A DNA stretch of 19,978 nt from Deinococcus sp. (GCF_025362455.1 NZ_JANYGJ010000062.1:1-19978), one strand, 5' to 3'; positions 1-6,699 are shown, numbered from the stretch's first letter. Numbers and translations are program-made. The notes: generated by a model not told the origin, from the sequence alone.

Positions 1-62
1 TGTCCTCGTGAACGGACGCCCATGAGGACGCCACTCGTCCCCATGAGGATGCCACTCCTCTC
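1..62 (-). repeat. Partial copy of 21-bp tandem-array repeat, inverted
   Basis: The first ~62 bases contain two imperfect units built around CCCATGAGGAYGCCACTC. They are recognisably the reverse complement of the array at about 15930-16020, where units read GTGGCGTCCTCATGGGGAGG. The copy is cut by the window edge, so its full length is unknown. The remaining bases up to about 185 hold no gene that I can support. Confidence 0.7.
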
Positions 63-189
63 CTGCGGAGCTTTGCAAGTCCGCCTGGGCACGCCTGCCC
101 GCGTCTTGGCCTGAACAGCGCCGCTGGCGACGCTAGGCCGCTTCTTGGGCAGAACGGACGCGCCTGCGGGCCGCCAGACTGCCACACGC

Positions 190-195
190 TAGACT
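190..195 (+). promoter_or_regulatory. -10 box of dcd (leaderless layout)
   Basis: TAGACT is followed by 7 nt and then the ATG of dcd. No Shine-Dalgarno sequence is present. A transcript started 6-7 nt after the box would begin at the start codon. No convincing -35 hexamer is visible. Confidence 0.6.
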
Positions 196-202
196 GCACA
201 GC

Positions 203-763
203 ATGAGTATCCTTCCCGACTGGCGCATCCGCGCTCTGGCCCAGGGCGGCATGATTAGCCCCTTTGAAGACCGCCTGGTGCGCACCGCTGAGAATGCCAG
301 CGTTATCAGCTACGGCCTGAGTTCCTTCGGCTACGACCTGCGCTGCGCCGACGAATGGAAGGTGTTTACCAACGTCATGAGCGCCGTGGTGGACCCCAAG
401 CACTTCGACGAGCGCAGTTTCGTGGACATCAAAGCCAATGAAATACTGATTCCGCCGAATTCGTTTGTGCTGGCCCGGAGTCTGGAGTACATGAAGATTC
501 CGGATAACGTGATGGTGGTGGCGCTGGGGAAATCGACGTATGCACGGTGCGGAATTGTAGCAAATGTTACACCCCTGGAGCCCGGCTGGGAAGGTCATGT
601 GACTCTGGAATTCTCCAACACGACGCCGCTTCCGGCCAAGATGTACGCCTTCGAGGGCTGTGTGCAACTGCTGTTCTTCGAGGGCGAGCGCCCCGAAGTC
701 AATTACCGTGACCGGGCGGGTAAATATCAGGGTCAGACCGGCGTGACGCTGCCCAAGCTGTGA
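203..763 (+). CDS. dcd: dCTP deaminase
   Basis: Deaminates dCTP to dUTP in the cytosol, feeding dUMP and hence dTTP synthesis. The 186-residue protein has the usual family length and its core motifs: GKSTYARCG at residues 109-117, PLEPGWEGHVTLEFSN at about 124-139 with the expected catalytic Glu at 136, and the C-terminal KYQGQTGVTLP tail that closes over the nucleotide. The start at 203 is chosen because it follows a -10 box by 7 nt and the N-terminus MSILPDWRI is typical of the family. The gene stands alone; the next gene, on the same strand, starts 95 bp downstream. Whether this enzyme also hydrolyses dUTP (the bifunctional form) cannot be told from the motifs alone. Confidence 0.95.
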   Translation: MSILPDWRIRALAQGGMISPFEDRLVRTAENASVISYGLSSFGYDLRCADEWKVFTNVMSAVVDPKHFDERSFVDIKANEILIPPNSFVLARSLEYMKIPDNVMVVALGKSTYARCGIVANVTPLEPGWEGHVTLEFSNTTPLPAKMYAFEGCVQLLFFEGERPEVNYRDRAGKYQGQTGVTLPKL

Positions 764-857
764 CAGAAGTCCAGCGGCCTTCCTCAAGCGTTCATTTCTG
801 AAGCGGCCTTGAGGCAACGTCCAGCCACGGCGGGCGGCCAGCCTCCAGACTGCCGCC

Positions 858-1079
858 ATGCCTGACAAAGACGACAAGAACAAGGGACATACCAGCCAGC
901 CCGGCCAGTTTGGGCGCAACGAAAAGGAAGTCCACGAGATAGAGGACGGCCACAAGCCCTCGTTCAAGTCCGCCAATGACCGCGAGGCCGAGGCGCCGCG
1001 CAACGACGAGCACGAGGGCCTCAAAGAGAAAAAAGATCTGGAAGAGGCCCGCAGCGTACCGGCCAGCAAGCAGGGCTGA
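858..1079 (+). CDS. Small hydrophilic, probably disordered protein
   Basis: A 73-residue protein very rich in Asp, Glu, Lys, Asn, Gln, Gly and Pro, with no hydrophobic segment and no Cys or Trp. It begins MPDKDDKNKGHTSQPGQFG and ends in a charged stretch around KEKKDLEEARS. I do not recognise a family. The composition resembles that of intrinsically disordered, stress-type hydrophilins, which is inference only. Support for it being real: CAGACT lies 6 nt before the ATG, the same promoter layout as its neighbours, and a strong hairpin follows the stop codon. The antisense reading frame here looks like a shadow. Confidence 0.65.
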   Translation: MPDKDDKNKGHTSQPGQFGRNEKEVHEIEDGHKPSFKSANDREAEAPRNDEHEGLKEKKDLEEARSVPASKQG

Positions 1080-1089
1080 AGCGGCAGAT

Positions 1090-1121
1090 CGACACGCGCC
1101 CCGGCGACTGGGCGCGTGTCG
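1090..1121. terminator. Strong hairpin between convergent genes
   Basis: A perfect 12-bp stem, CGACACGCGCCC paired with GGGCGCGTGTCG, with an 8-nt loop lies 10 bp after the small hydrophilic gene and before the end of yraN, which runs toward it. It is followed on the + strand by TCATTT, a weak T-run. It probably acts as a terminator, possibly for both strands. Confidence 0.65.
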
Positions 1122-1147
1122 TCATTTGGGGCCGCATTGAATGGCGT

Positions 1148-1486
1148 TCAGTCGATGGCCGTGATGCTCAGCGTGCCTGTGGCGGCCTCGCCCTCGATGC
1201 TGACGAGTTGCAAGCGGCAGGCCAGGTCGTCGCGGCCACACTCGCGCACCAGGTAATTCAGGGCGGCCCGCCGCATCAGCTCCAGCTTGCGGGGCGTCAC
1301 GCTTTCCAGGGCGCTGCCGAAACGGGCGCCGCGCCGCTGCCGGACCTCGCTGAAGTAGAGGACGCCGCCCCGTTCGGTCACCAGGTCGATTTCGCCGCCG
1401 GGAATGCGGTAGTTGCGGGCCAGCAGGCTGTGGCCCTGTGAGCGCAGCACCTCCAGGGCGCGGTTCTCGGCGTCGGCTCCTTTCAT
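1148..1486 (-). CDS. yraN: YraN/UPF0102 family endonuclease-like protein
   Basis: A 112-residue member of the YraN (UPF0102) family, a small restriction-endonuclease-like fold whose role in cells is not settled. The family signature is clear: AENRALEVLRSQGH near the N-terminus, then NYRIPGGEIDLV at about 25-36 and YFSEVRQRRGARFG at 44-57, which supply the acidic and Glu-x-Lys/Arg-type residues of the PD-(D/E)xK core. The longer frame upstream (starting MGACC) is rejected: the ATG at 1486 follows CATACT by exactly 6 nt and gives the normal N-terminus. One oddity is VRQR where many relatives have VKxR. The gene converges on the small hydrophilic gene. Confidence 0.88.
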   Translation of the reverse strand: MKGADAENRALEVLRSQGHSLLARNYRIPGGEIDLVTERGGVLYFSEVRQRRGARFGSALESVTPRKLELMRRAALNYLVRECGRDDLACRLQLVSIEGEAATGTLSITAID

Positions 1487-1542
1487 GAGCACAGTATGGA
1501 CGCAGGTCAGTGGCCCGCAACATGCCCCCACCGTGAGGCAGG

Positions 1543-1573
1543 GGCTGGATGTTCCGGTGGCTGGATGTTCCGG
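1543..1573. repeat. 16-bp tandem duplication
   Basis: GGCTGGATGTTCCGG occurs twice with a period of 16 bp, ending 3 bp before the stop codon of the exported low-complexity gene. Confidence 0.9.
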
Positions 1574-1575
1574 CC

Positions 1576-2196
1576 TCAGTTGCGAGGTGGCGAATCCTGA
1601 CCCTGCTGGCCCTGACCCTTCTGATCCGGGCCGGAGCCGCGAGGGCCACCGTCTCTGCCGCCAGGTCCGCCCATACCAGGTCCGCCCATGCCGGGGCCGC
1701 CCATCTGATCGGCCTGCGCCAGATCGATGACCCGCTCGCCGCCACGCCCGCCCTGAACCACCGCGAACGTGGCGCCCGCCGGAGCCTGAGCCACCACCGG
1801 ATTGACCGGGCGGGGCCGGGCCAGGGTCTCGCCGGGTGTGGGGACGGCGCGTCGGCTACCGGTCTGGCCTTGTGGACGAGCGGGCCGGGTCAGCGTCAGC
1901 GTGCTGATGATCTTGCCGCCCTTGCTGGGGTCGGCGGTGTAGTAGGTGACCTTCAGGTCGGGGGCGTTCTGGCCGGGCTGCCTCTGTGACCGGCGATTCT
2001 GGGTCTGGTCGGGCTGGGTCTGATTGGGCTGAATCTGGCCGTTCCTGGCCTGAATATTCTGCGCGGCAGTGTTACCCACGCTGGCGGCCATCGCGGGAAC
2101 GGCCATCACCCCGGTCAACCCCAGGGCGAGCAGCAGACGGGCGGCAGTGGTGCGGGCGGAATTGACATGGGCGGTCATCTTGATGGTCTCGTTCAT
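1576..2196 (-). CDS. Exported low-complexity protein
   Basis: A 206-residue protein of no family that I recognise. It opens with a basic, then hydrophobic signal sequence (about residues 15-38) and a likely cleavage after AMA, so it is predicted to be secreted or periplasmic. The mature part is rich in Gln, Asn, Pro, Gly and Arg, includes a QTQPDQTQ-like stretch at about 55-68, and ends in a Gly/Met/Pro block with three MGGPG units before an Arg/Gly/Gln/Pro tail. A short central region (DLKVTYYTADPSKGGKIIST) is the only part of normal complexity. GGAG 6 nt before the ATG supports this start, so unlike many neighbours it has a Shine-Dalgarno leader. Codon use on this strand looks coding; the + strand frames here are shadows. 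Confidence 0.75.
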   Translation of the reverse strand: MNETIKMTAHVNSARTTAARLLLALGLTGVMAVPAMAASVGNTAAQNIQARNGQIQPNQTQPDQTQNRRSQRQPGQNAPDLKVTYYTADPSKGGKIISTLTLTRPARPQGQTGSRRAVPTPGETLARPRPVNPVVAQAPAGATFAVVQGGRGGERVIDLAQADQMGGPGMGGPGMGGPGGRDGGPRGSGPDQKGQGQQGQDSPPRN

Positions 2197-2301
2197 AGGA
2201 TTCTCCGTTGGGGAAGGCCGGTTGCGCGGGCCTGCTTTCCTTGCCCGGCAGTCTGAGGGGCGGCGGTGAAGGCGGAGCGAATGTCAAACCCGGATTTTGC
2301 C

Positions 2302-2346
2302 CAGATGAATTCAGCTCAGATGAATTCGGCTCAGATGCACGGCTCA
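2302..2346. repeat. 15-bp tandem repeat, three units
   Basis: CAGATGAATTCAGCT, CAGATGAATTCGGCT and a diverged third unit lie in tandem just after the stop of the acetyltransferase gene, in the 155-bp gap between two minus-strand genes. Nothing else is obvious in the gap. Confidence 0.85.
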
Positions 2347-2352
2347 CCCGGT

Positions 2353-2913
2353 TCAGAGCCTGAGCTGCATGTGCAGCGCACTCAGCCGCCGCTCGCCCAG
2401 CTTCAGCGAGTCCGGCTCCTCGCCCCAGACGGTGAATCCCAGGCGCTCGTAGAGCCTGCGGGCGGCCAACTGAGTGCTGGTCACGCTCAGGCCGAACACC
2501 TCCAGCTCCGGCATGGCCCGCGCCTGGACGATCAGCGCCGACATCAACGAGCGCCCCAGCTTCAGCCCCCGCACTTCGGGCGCCACGTACACCGCGAAAA
2601 CCTCGGCTCGGTGGCGGTGTCTGGGAGCGCTGCTGCGGGCCAGCGTGGCTATTGCGACGAGTGGCGTGCCCGTAGGTCCAGTAGGTGTAGGTTCGGCGCT
2701 GACGAAGGCGCCCAGCGTCAGGCAGCCTGGCGTGGGTGCCAGGCGCTCGGCGACGGCCCCCAGCGTCCGGGCCTCGTACTCCTCGGCGCTGGTCAGGTAG
2801 GCGCTGGCCTCGCCCCGCAGGGCACGCAGGCGCAGCTCGCGGTAGGCCGGGGCGTCGGCGGCGTGCAACACGCGGATGGCCGGGGCAAAGGCTGAGGCGC
2901 GGGGCGAAGTCAC
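2353..2913 (-). CDS. GNAT family N-acetyltransferase
   Basis: A 186-residue acetyl-CoA-dependent acyltransferase of the GNAT superfamily, presumably cytosolic. Visible features: an N-terminal beta-alpha unit (IRVLHAADAPAYRELRLRAL), the central strand EVFAVYVAPEVRGLKLGRSL at about 123-142, whose RGxxLGRSL is the acetyl-CoA pyrophosphate-binding loop (the usual form is R/Q-x-x-G-x-G/A), then FGLSVTSTQLAARRLYERLGF, the typical fourth motif. The substrate cannot be predicted. The start is GTG at 2913, picked because CAGACT precedes it by 6 nt. The gene is divergent from mgsA; the two starts are about 80 bp apart. Confidence 0.85.
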   Translation of the reverse strand: MTSPRASAFAPAIRVLHAADAPAYRELRLRALRGEASAYLTSAEEYEARTLGAVAERLAPTPGCLTLGAFVSAEPTPTGPTGTPLVAIATLARSSAPRHRHRAEVFAVYVAPEVRGLKLGRSLMSALIVQARAMPELEVFGLSVTSTQLAARRLYERLGFTVWGEEPDSLKLGERRLSALHMQLRL

Positions 2914-2981
2914 GGCCCCAGTCTGAGGCCGGAGCCTGCGCTGCGCTACTGGGCTACCGGGCTAGCGGGCTACCAGGATGC

Positions 2982-2987
2982 CAGAAT
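2982..2987 (+). promoter_or_regulatory. -10 box of mgsA; decides the start
   Basis: CAGAAT lies 7 nt before the ATG at 2995. An alternative in-frame ATG at 2986 overlaps the box itself, so 2995 is the better start. Confidence 0.55.
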
Positions 2988-2994
2988 GCCCCCC

Positions 2995-3408
2995 ATGACC
3001 TCGCCTGATTCCCGGCCTCCCGGCAAACATCAGGTCGCGCTGATCGCCCACGACAAGAAGAAACTGGAACTGGCGCTGTTCGTCCTGAGTCACCGAAGCG
3101 TGCTCTCGCGCTTTTACCTGGTCGCCACCGGCACCACCGGAGGCATCTTGCAAAAGCAGACGGGGCTCGATGTCGAGCGCTTACTCTCCGGGCCGCTGGG
3201 CGGCGACCAGCAGATCGGAGCCCGCATCGCGCAGGAACAGGTGCTGGCGGTCTTTTTCTTCCGCGACCCGCTGACCGCCCAGCCGCACGAGCCGGATGTC
3301 AGCGCCCTGCTGCGCCTGTGCGACGTCCACGACATCCCGCTGGCCACCAACCCGGCCAGCGCCGAGGCCCTGATGCTGTGGCTGGCTCAACTAGAGCAGA
3401 TGTCATAA
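2995..3408 (+). CDS. mgsA: Methylglyoxal synthase
   Basis: Converts dihydroxyacetone phosphate to methylglyoxal and phosphate, a cytosolic bypass of lower glycolysis used when phosphate is short or sugar phosphates pile up. The 137-residue protein shows the family motifs in order: ALIAHDKKK at 15-23, TGTTG at 45-49, SGPLGGDQQIG at 65-75 with the catalytic Asp at 71, VFFFRDPL at 86-93, the conserved His at 98, and CDVHDIPLATN at 109-119. The last four codons (Glu-Gln-Met-Ser) and the stop lie inside a 125-bp repeat that starts at 3393, so the C-terminus appears to have been formed by an insertion. Confidence 0.95.
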   Translation: MTSPDSRPPGKHQVALIAHDKKKLELALFVLSHRSVLSRFYLVATGTTGGILQKQTGLDVERLLSGPLGGDQQIGARIAQEQVLAVFFFRDPLTAQPHEPDVSALLRLCDVHDIPLATNPASAEALMLWLAQLEQMS

Positions 3409-3517
3409 AAAGGGTCTTTTTATGACCGAGCGGAGCGAGTAGTTTTGACTGAGCAAGGCGCAGAATGGAGGCGCGGGGAGGCTATTTTCCCCGTGGCGTC
3501 ATTCGGAGTACTGCTCT
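3393..3517. repeat. 125-bp repeat element, copy 1
   Basis: It begins AGAGCAG and ends CTGCTCT, a 7-bp terminal inverted repeat. It matches copy 2 (4928-5052) at 120 of 125 positions with no gaps. A third, diverged copy of the same length lies at 10654-10778. It contains two internal inverted repeats: GTCATAAAAAG/CTTTTTATGAC and GGGGA/TCCCC. It has no coding capacity for a transposase, so it is MITE-like or one of the small non-coding repeats known from Deinococcus. It overlaps the 3' end of mgsA by 16 bp. Confidence 0.9.
3402..3426 (+). terminator. Hairpin in repeat copy 1, likely mgsA terminator
   Basis: A perfect 11-bp inverted repeat, GTCATAAAAAG then GGT then CTTTTTATGAC, spans the mgsA stop codon. 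The T-rich right arm could serve as the U-tract of an intrinsic terminator. It is inside the 125-bp repeat and recurs in copy 2. Confidence 0.45.
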
Positions 3518-3586
3518 GGAGCTGCCCGGACTGGAGAGGGTCGTGCAGGAATAGACTGATCTGCGGCCAGCCCACCAGTTTTGCCC

Positions 3587-3592
3587 TACATT
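3587..3592 (+). promoter_or_regulatory. -10 box TACATT, leaderless layout
   Basis: TACATT is followed by 6 nt and the ATG at 3599. No ribosome-binding site is visible, which favours a leaderless message and the 3599 start over the upstream TTG at 3581. Confidence 0.55.
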
Positions 3593-3598
3593 AAGCTT

Positions 3599-4114
3599 AT
3601 GAAACCCTCCGCCGCCGTGGCGAGCCTGCTGACCGCCGCCCTGATCTCCCCTGCCACTGCCCAGAGCGCCGCCCAGACAAAGCCCCAGACCAGCAAAACA
3701 GCGCCGAGCACCTCTTTCGGCGTCAATACCCTGGGCGCTCAGGTCACCTACGACACCGGCACCTTCGCGCTGCGCCTGAGTGTCGGTGGCCGCACGGCGC
3801 TGGGCCTGGTGTACGGCGTGGGCGCCGACGTGGCCGCGCTGTACCCGGTCTACCAGGACACCCAGGCCGCCTCCAAGCTCTCGCTCGGCGCGGGCGTGGA
3901 CGTGAACTATTTCTTCGCCAGTCCATTCCTGGGCAACGGCGGCGATATCAACGGCAGCGTCGTGTCGTACCGCCCGCACGTGCTGCTCAACTACGAGCAC
4001 AGCATGAGCCTGAATTCCAGCTTTTTTCTGGAGACCAGCCTGGGGTACGCCTTCATTCCCAGCATCGGCGCCGCCATCTACCCCGGCCTGCGGCTGGGCC
4101 TGAACTTCCACTGA
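3599..4114 (+). CDS. Exported beta-rich envelope protein, paralog 1
   Basis: A 171-residue protein with a clear signal peptide (MKPSAAVASLLTAALISPATAQ, cleavage after ATA or TAQ). The mature part has alternating hydrophobic and polar segments, many Gly and aromatic residues, and ends LGLNFH, the look of a small outer-membrane beta-barrel. I know no family name for it. It is paralogous to the next gene: FGVNTLGAQVTYDTG and YPGLRLGLNF occur at equivalent places in both. Its stop overlaps the next start (TGATG), so the pair is surely co-expressed. Outer-envelope location is inferred from composition. Confidence 0.8.
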   Translation: MKPSAAVASLLTAALISPATAQSAAQTKPQTSKTAPSTSFGVNTLGAQVTYDTGTFALRLSVGGRTALGLVYGVGADVAALYPVYQDTQAASKLSLGAGVDVNYFFASPFLGNGGDINGSVVSYRPHVLLNYEHSMSLNSSFFLETSLGYAFIPSIGAAIYPGLRLGLNFH

Positions 4115-4656
4115 TGCCAGCCCCAGCGTGGATGCCAGCCTGGATGCCCACACGGATGATCCGTTGCGCGGCCCTGAGCACCCTGAGCCTCGCCAGCCTG
4201 GCCGCCGCGCAGACCCAGAATGTCCAGAGCAGGCCCCAGACCTACTTCGGCGTCAATACCCTGGGCGCCCAGGTCACCTACGACACGGGCAGTTACGCGC
4301 TGCGGCTGGGCGCGGGTGGACGAACCGTGCTGTATGTCTTCGGCAACGGTGTCGGGCTGGACGCCGATGTGCTGTTTCCGGTCAGCGGCTCACTGGAGAC
4401 GCCGACCCGCTTCTCGCTCGGCGGCGGACTCGACCTGAACGCCTACGCCAGCGGCTACTTCCTGACCTGTAGCCTCGACGCTGGCTGCGCCGGGTTTCCG
4501 AACCTCTTCAGCCTGCGTCCGCACCTTCTGGCGCAGTACGAGTGGCGCCTGAACCCCAAGCTGACCCTCTTCACCGAGGGCAGCCTGGGCTACGCCATCT
4601 CGAACGTCGGCAGCGTGGTGTATCCCGGCGTCCGGCTGGGGCTGAATTTCCGTTGA
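4114..4656 (+). CDS. Exported beta-rich envelope protein, paralog 2
   Basis: The second of two tandem paralogs (180 residues from the overlapping ATG). It shares FGVNTLGAQVTYDTG near the start of the mature part and YPGVRLGLNF at the end with paralog 1, but carries a different middle including a short Cys-containing loop (FLTCSLDAGCAGF). The N-terminus is odd: the first 15 residues, MPAPAWMPAWMPTRM, come from a small tandem duplication of GGATGCCAGCC-like DNA that offers four in-frame ATGs. The real signal peptide probably begins at MIRCAALSTLSLASLAAAQ, with the start at 4156. The 4114 start is kept because it overlaps the previous stop and would be translationally coupled. A small beta-barrel is inferred. 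Confidence 0.78.
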   Translation: MPAPAWMPAWMPTRMIRCAALSTLSLASLAAAQTQNVQSRPQTYFGVNTLGAQVTYDTGSYALRLGAGGRTVLYVFGNGVGLDADVLFPVSGSLETPTRFSLGGGLDLNAYASGYFLTCSLDAGCAGFPNLFSLRPHLLAQYEWRLNPKLTLFTEGSLGYAISNVGSVVYPGVRLGLNFR

Positions 4657-4661
4657 AGCGG

Positions 4662-4693
4662 CAGCGGGAATATGACTCAGCGGGAATATGACT
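4662..4693. repeat. 16-bp tandem duplication
   Basis: CAGCGGGAATATGACT occurs twice in direct tandem, followed by CAG. Its last base is also the last base of the stop codon of the acidic small protein on the minus strand. Confidence 0.9.
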
Positions 4694-4887
4694 CAGCCGT
4701 CTTCGTCGTCCGGCTCGGCAGGCTCAGTATCTGTTTCAAGCTCAGTGTCCAGTTCCGGCTCGCCCACGCCCTGAAAGCGGGCGTGCATCTCGGTGGGCGT
4801 TTCGTTGCCGCTGTTCAGGGGGCCGGTGTCCACGCCACTGATCAGGATCTCGCCTTCCTGCGCCGGAGTCTGGTCTGGCTGTGTCAT
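4693..4887 (-). CDS. Small acidic protein, 64 aa
   Basis: A short protein starting MTQPDQTPAQEGEIL and ending in a Glu/Asp/Thr/Pro run (ELDTELETDTEPAEPDDEDG). It has a strong net negative charge, no Cys and no membrane segment. I do not recognise it. The evidence that it is real is the promoter: on the minus strand TACAGT stands exactly 6 nt before the ATG, the same layout as at many other genes here. It is divergent from the winged-helix regulator gene with repeat copy 2 between them. The longer frame running through the repeat and beyond is not credible. Confidence 0.6.
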   Translation of the reverse strand: MTQPDQTPAQEGEILISGVDTGPLNSGNETPTEMHARFQGVGEPELDTELETDTEPAEPDDEDG

Positions 4888-4921
4888 GGAGGTACTGTAC
4901 TCCCGATCCGTGCTCCCGATC
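4888..4921. promoter_or_regulatory. Promoter of the acidic small protein with 9-bp direct repeat
   Basis: Minus-strand TACAGT (4894-4899) ends 6 nt before the ATG. Just upstream, CTCCCGATC (+ strand) occurs twice with a period of 13 bp (4900-4908 and 4913-4921). The second copy runs into a palindrome, CTGCTCTAGAGCAG (4921-4934), at the left end of repeat copy 2. Confidence 0.5.
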
Positions 4922-4927
4922 TGCTCT

Positions 4928-5052
4928 AGAGCAGATGTCATAAAAAGGGTCTTTTTATGACCGAGCGGAGCGAGTAGTTTTAACTGAGCAGGACGCAGAA
5001 TGGAGGCGCGGGGAGGCTGTTTTCCCCGTGGCGTAATTCGGAGTACTGCTCT
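4928..5052. repeat. 125-bp repeat element, copy 2
   Basis: It is 96% identical to copy 1 with the same termini (AGAGCAG...CTGCTCT) and the same two internal hairpins. Its left end abuts a CTGCTCT, making a 14-bp palindrome. Its last base, T at 5052, is the first base of the TAAGCT -10 box of the next gene. Confidence 0.9.
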
Positions 5053-5057
5053 AAGCT
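5052..5057 (+). promoter_or_regulatory. -10 box TAAGCT at the edge of repeat copy 2
   Basis: TAAGCT is followed by 7 nt and the ATG at 5065. The first base belongs to the repeat, so any -35 contact must lie within the repeat. Confidence 0.5.
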
Positions 5058-5064
5058 GACCCGG

Positions 5065-5694
5065 ATGCAGGAGTGCCTGACCGTCACCACCGCCCAGCAG
5101 GCCCGGTTGCTGCTGTCGCTGCGAAACGCGCAGATACTGGGCGCCCTGATCGGCCAGCCGGAGGGCGCAGCGGGCCTGAGCGCCGCCGAGGTCACGCTGG
5201 AGGTGCCGACGCCGCTGAAGGCCGTTCACCGCACGCTGGGGCAACTCCTGAGCGCCGGGCTGATCGAGCAGACCGGGCTGCGGCCCCGCGCCGGGCGGAG
5301 CTGCAAACTCTACACCGCCAGAGCACGCAGCTACCAGGTGCCGCTGGCCCTGAGCGACGCCGCCGGACTGCGCGAGCTGCTGGACGCCGCCTACCGGCCT
5401 TTTCTGGACGCCTTTGGCCGCCACCAGGAAGGCCGCCTGCTGGACCAGGGTCTGGACACCGTGCGGCTGTCACTGATCGGCAGCCAGCTCCTCTACAGCC
5501 TGGTCGGGCCGCAGGGAACAGCGCTGGAGAGCGGCACCTACGGACATTTTTCGGCCACCATCCTCAGTCCGGCGCACGCGGGCGAGTTGCAGGCCGAGCT
5601 GCGCTCACTGGGCGAGAAGTACCGGCAGAGCGACCCGGACGGTCAGCCGTACCTGCTGGGCATGCTGTTCTCACCGGGCGAGCTGGAGAGCTGA
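5065..5694 (+). CDS. Winged-helix (ArsR-like) transcriptional regulator
   Basis: A 209-residue protein. Residues about 12-95 form a winged helix: LRNAQILGALIGQPEGAAGLSAAEV, then LKAVHRTLGQLLSAGLIEQTG as recognition helix and turn, then a wing with RAGRSCKLYTARARSYQVP. The C-terminal half (LRELLDAAYRPFLDAFGRH onward) is a helical domain typical of effector or dimer domains in ArsR-like regulators. It lacks the Cys pattern of metal sensors. The target is unknown; the nearest divergent gene encodes the small acidic protein. The gene ends 1 bp from the end of the YedI-type gene coming from the other side. Confidence 0.75.
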   Translation: MQECLTVTTAQQARLLLSLRNAQILGALIGQPEGAAGLSAAEVTLEVPTPLKAVHRTLGQLLSAGLIEQTGLRPRAGRSCKLYTARARSYQVPLALSDAAGLRELLDAAYRPFLDAFGRHQEGRLLDQGLDTVRLSLIGSQLLYSLVGPQGTALESGTYGHFSATILSPAHAGELQAELRSLGEKYRQSDPDGQPYLLGMLFSPGELES

Positions 5695-5695
5695 G

Positions 5696-6640
5696 TCAGT
5701 GCGCCGCAGCCGCCTTCCTGGGCACCAGATGCATCAGCGCCACGATGATCCCGCCCAGGAGCACACCCACAAGCGCCGAGCCGAGCGTCTCGACCAGCCA
5801 GCCGACCAGGCCAGCCGCGAACGGCACCGCTTTGGCCGCGCCCACCGACAGCTCGTGCAGCCAGTGATTCGGGCCGCCCAGCCCGAAGTTCTCCAGGCCC
5901 ACCAGAATGATGTGTCCGCCCACCCACAACATTGCCGCCGTGCCGATCACCGACAGGGCCGACATCACCACCGGCATGCCCCTGACCAGCCCTCGCCCCA
6001 CGCCACGTGCCAGGCCAGAGCGACTTTTAGCCAGCTTCAGCCCCACGTCGTCGGCCTTGACGATCAGCCCGACCACGCCGTAGACCAGCGCCGTAATCAG
6101 CAGGGCCACCACGATCAGAATCAGCGTGCGGGGCAGCAACGGCTGGTCGGCGACCTCGGCCAGCGAGAGGGCCATGATCTCGGCGGACAGAATCAGGTCG
6201 GTGCGGATCGCCCCGGCGACCATCTGCTCCTCGTGGGCGCTGCTGGCGAGCTTGCTGGCCGTATCGGTCGGCTCCTCGTGGTGCCCGGAGACGGCCTCAT
6301 ACAACTTCTCGGCGCCCTCGAAGCACAGGTAGGCGCCGCCCAGCATCAGAATCGGCGTGATGGCCCAGGGCAGAAACTGGCTGAGCAGCAGCGCCACCGG
6401 CAAAATGAACACGATCTTGTTGCGCAGCGAGCCCACGGCGATGCGCCAGATGATCGGCAGCTCGCGGTCCGGCGAAAAACCGGTGACGTAGCGTGGTGTG
6501 ACCGCCGTGTCGTCCACCACGATGCCGATGGCCTTGACGCCCGCCTTGCCCGCCGCCGCCCCGATATCGTCGATGGACGCCGCCGCCAGCTTGGCAATCG
6601 CCGCCACGTCGTCGAGCAGGGCCACCAGACCGCCGCTCAC
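5696..6640 (-). CDS. yedI: DUF808 (YedI-like) inner membrane protein
   Basis: A 314-residue multi-pass membrane protein of the DUF808 family, of unknown function. Diagnostic stretches: SGGLVALLDDVAAIAKLAA at the N-terminus, RELPIIWRIAVGSLRNK, FLPWAITPILMLGGAYLCFEGAEKL and AGAIRTDLILSAEIMALSLAEV, followed by several hydrophobic helices up to the C-terminus. E. coli YedI is about 305 residues. The start is set at GTG 6640, which gives the standard N-terminus and has GGCGGAG 6 nt upstream. A longer in-frame extension from a TTG at 6703 is unlikely because the probable -10 box TAGACT (6694-6699) lies inside it. The message would have a leader of about 45 nt. Confidence 0.88.
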   Translation of the reverse strand: MSGGLVALLDDVAAIAKLAAASIDDIGAAAGKAGVKAIGIVVDDTAVTPRYVTGFSPDRELPIIWRIAVGSLRNKIVFILPVALLLSQFLPWAITPILMLGGAYLCFEGAEKLYEAVSGHHEEPTDTASKLASSAHEEQMVAGAIRTDLILSAEIMALSLAEVADQPLLPRTLILIVVALLITALVYGVVGLIVKADDVGLKLAKSRSGLARGVGRGLVRGMPVVMSALSVIGTAAMLWVGGHIILVGLENFGLGGPNHWLHELSVGAAKAVPFAAGLVGWLVETLGSALVGVLLGGIIVALMHLVPRKAAAAH

Positions 6641-6693
6641 GCCGGGCTCCGCCGAATACCGAAACAGGAAAAAGAGAGGGGCATCAGATGGGC

Positions 6694-6699
6694 AGTCTA
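6694..6699 (-). promoter_or_regulatory. -10 box for the YedI-type gene
   Basis: Minus-strand TAGACT, the same hexamer as before dcd and the HAD gene, lies 53 nt before the GTG start, which has its own Shine-Dalgarno. This suggests the gene is transcribed separately from the MFS gene upstream. Confidence 0.4.

Noticed and set aside
1091..1120. Hairpin as a CRISPR or attenuator element
   Set aside because: It is a single hairpin between convergent genes with no repeat-spacer pattern and no leader peptide; a terminator is the simpler reading.
5692..5698. Possible fusion or frameshift where the regulator and YedI-type genes meet
   Set aside because: The genes are on opposite strands and both end normally with stops 1 bp apart; this is just a tight convergent pair.
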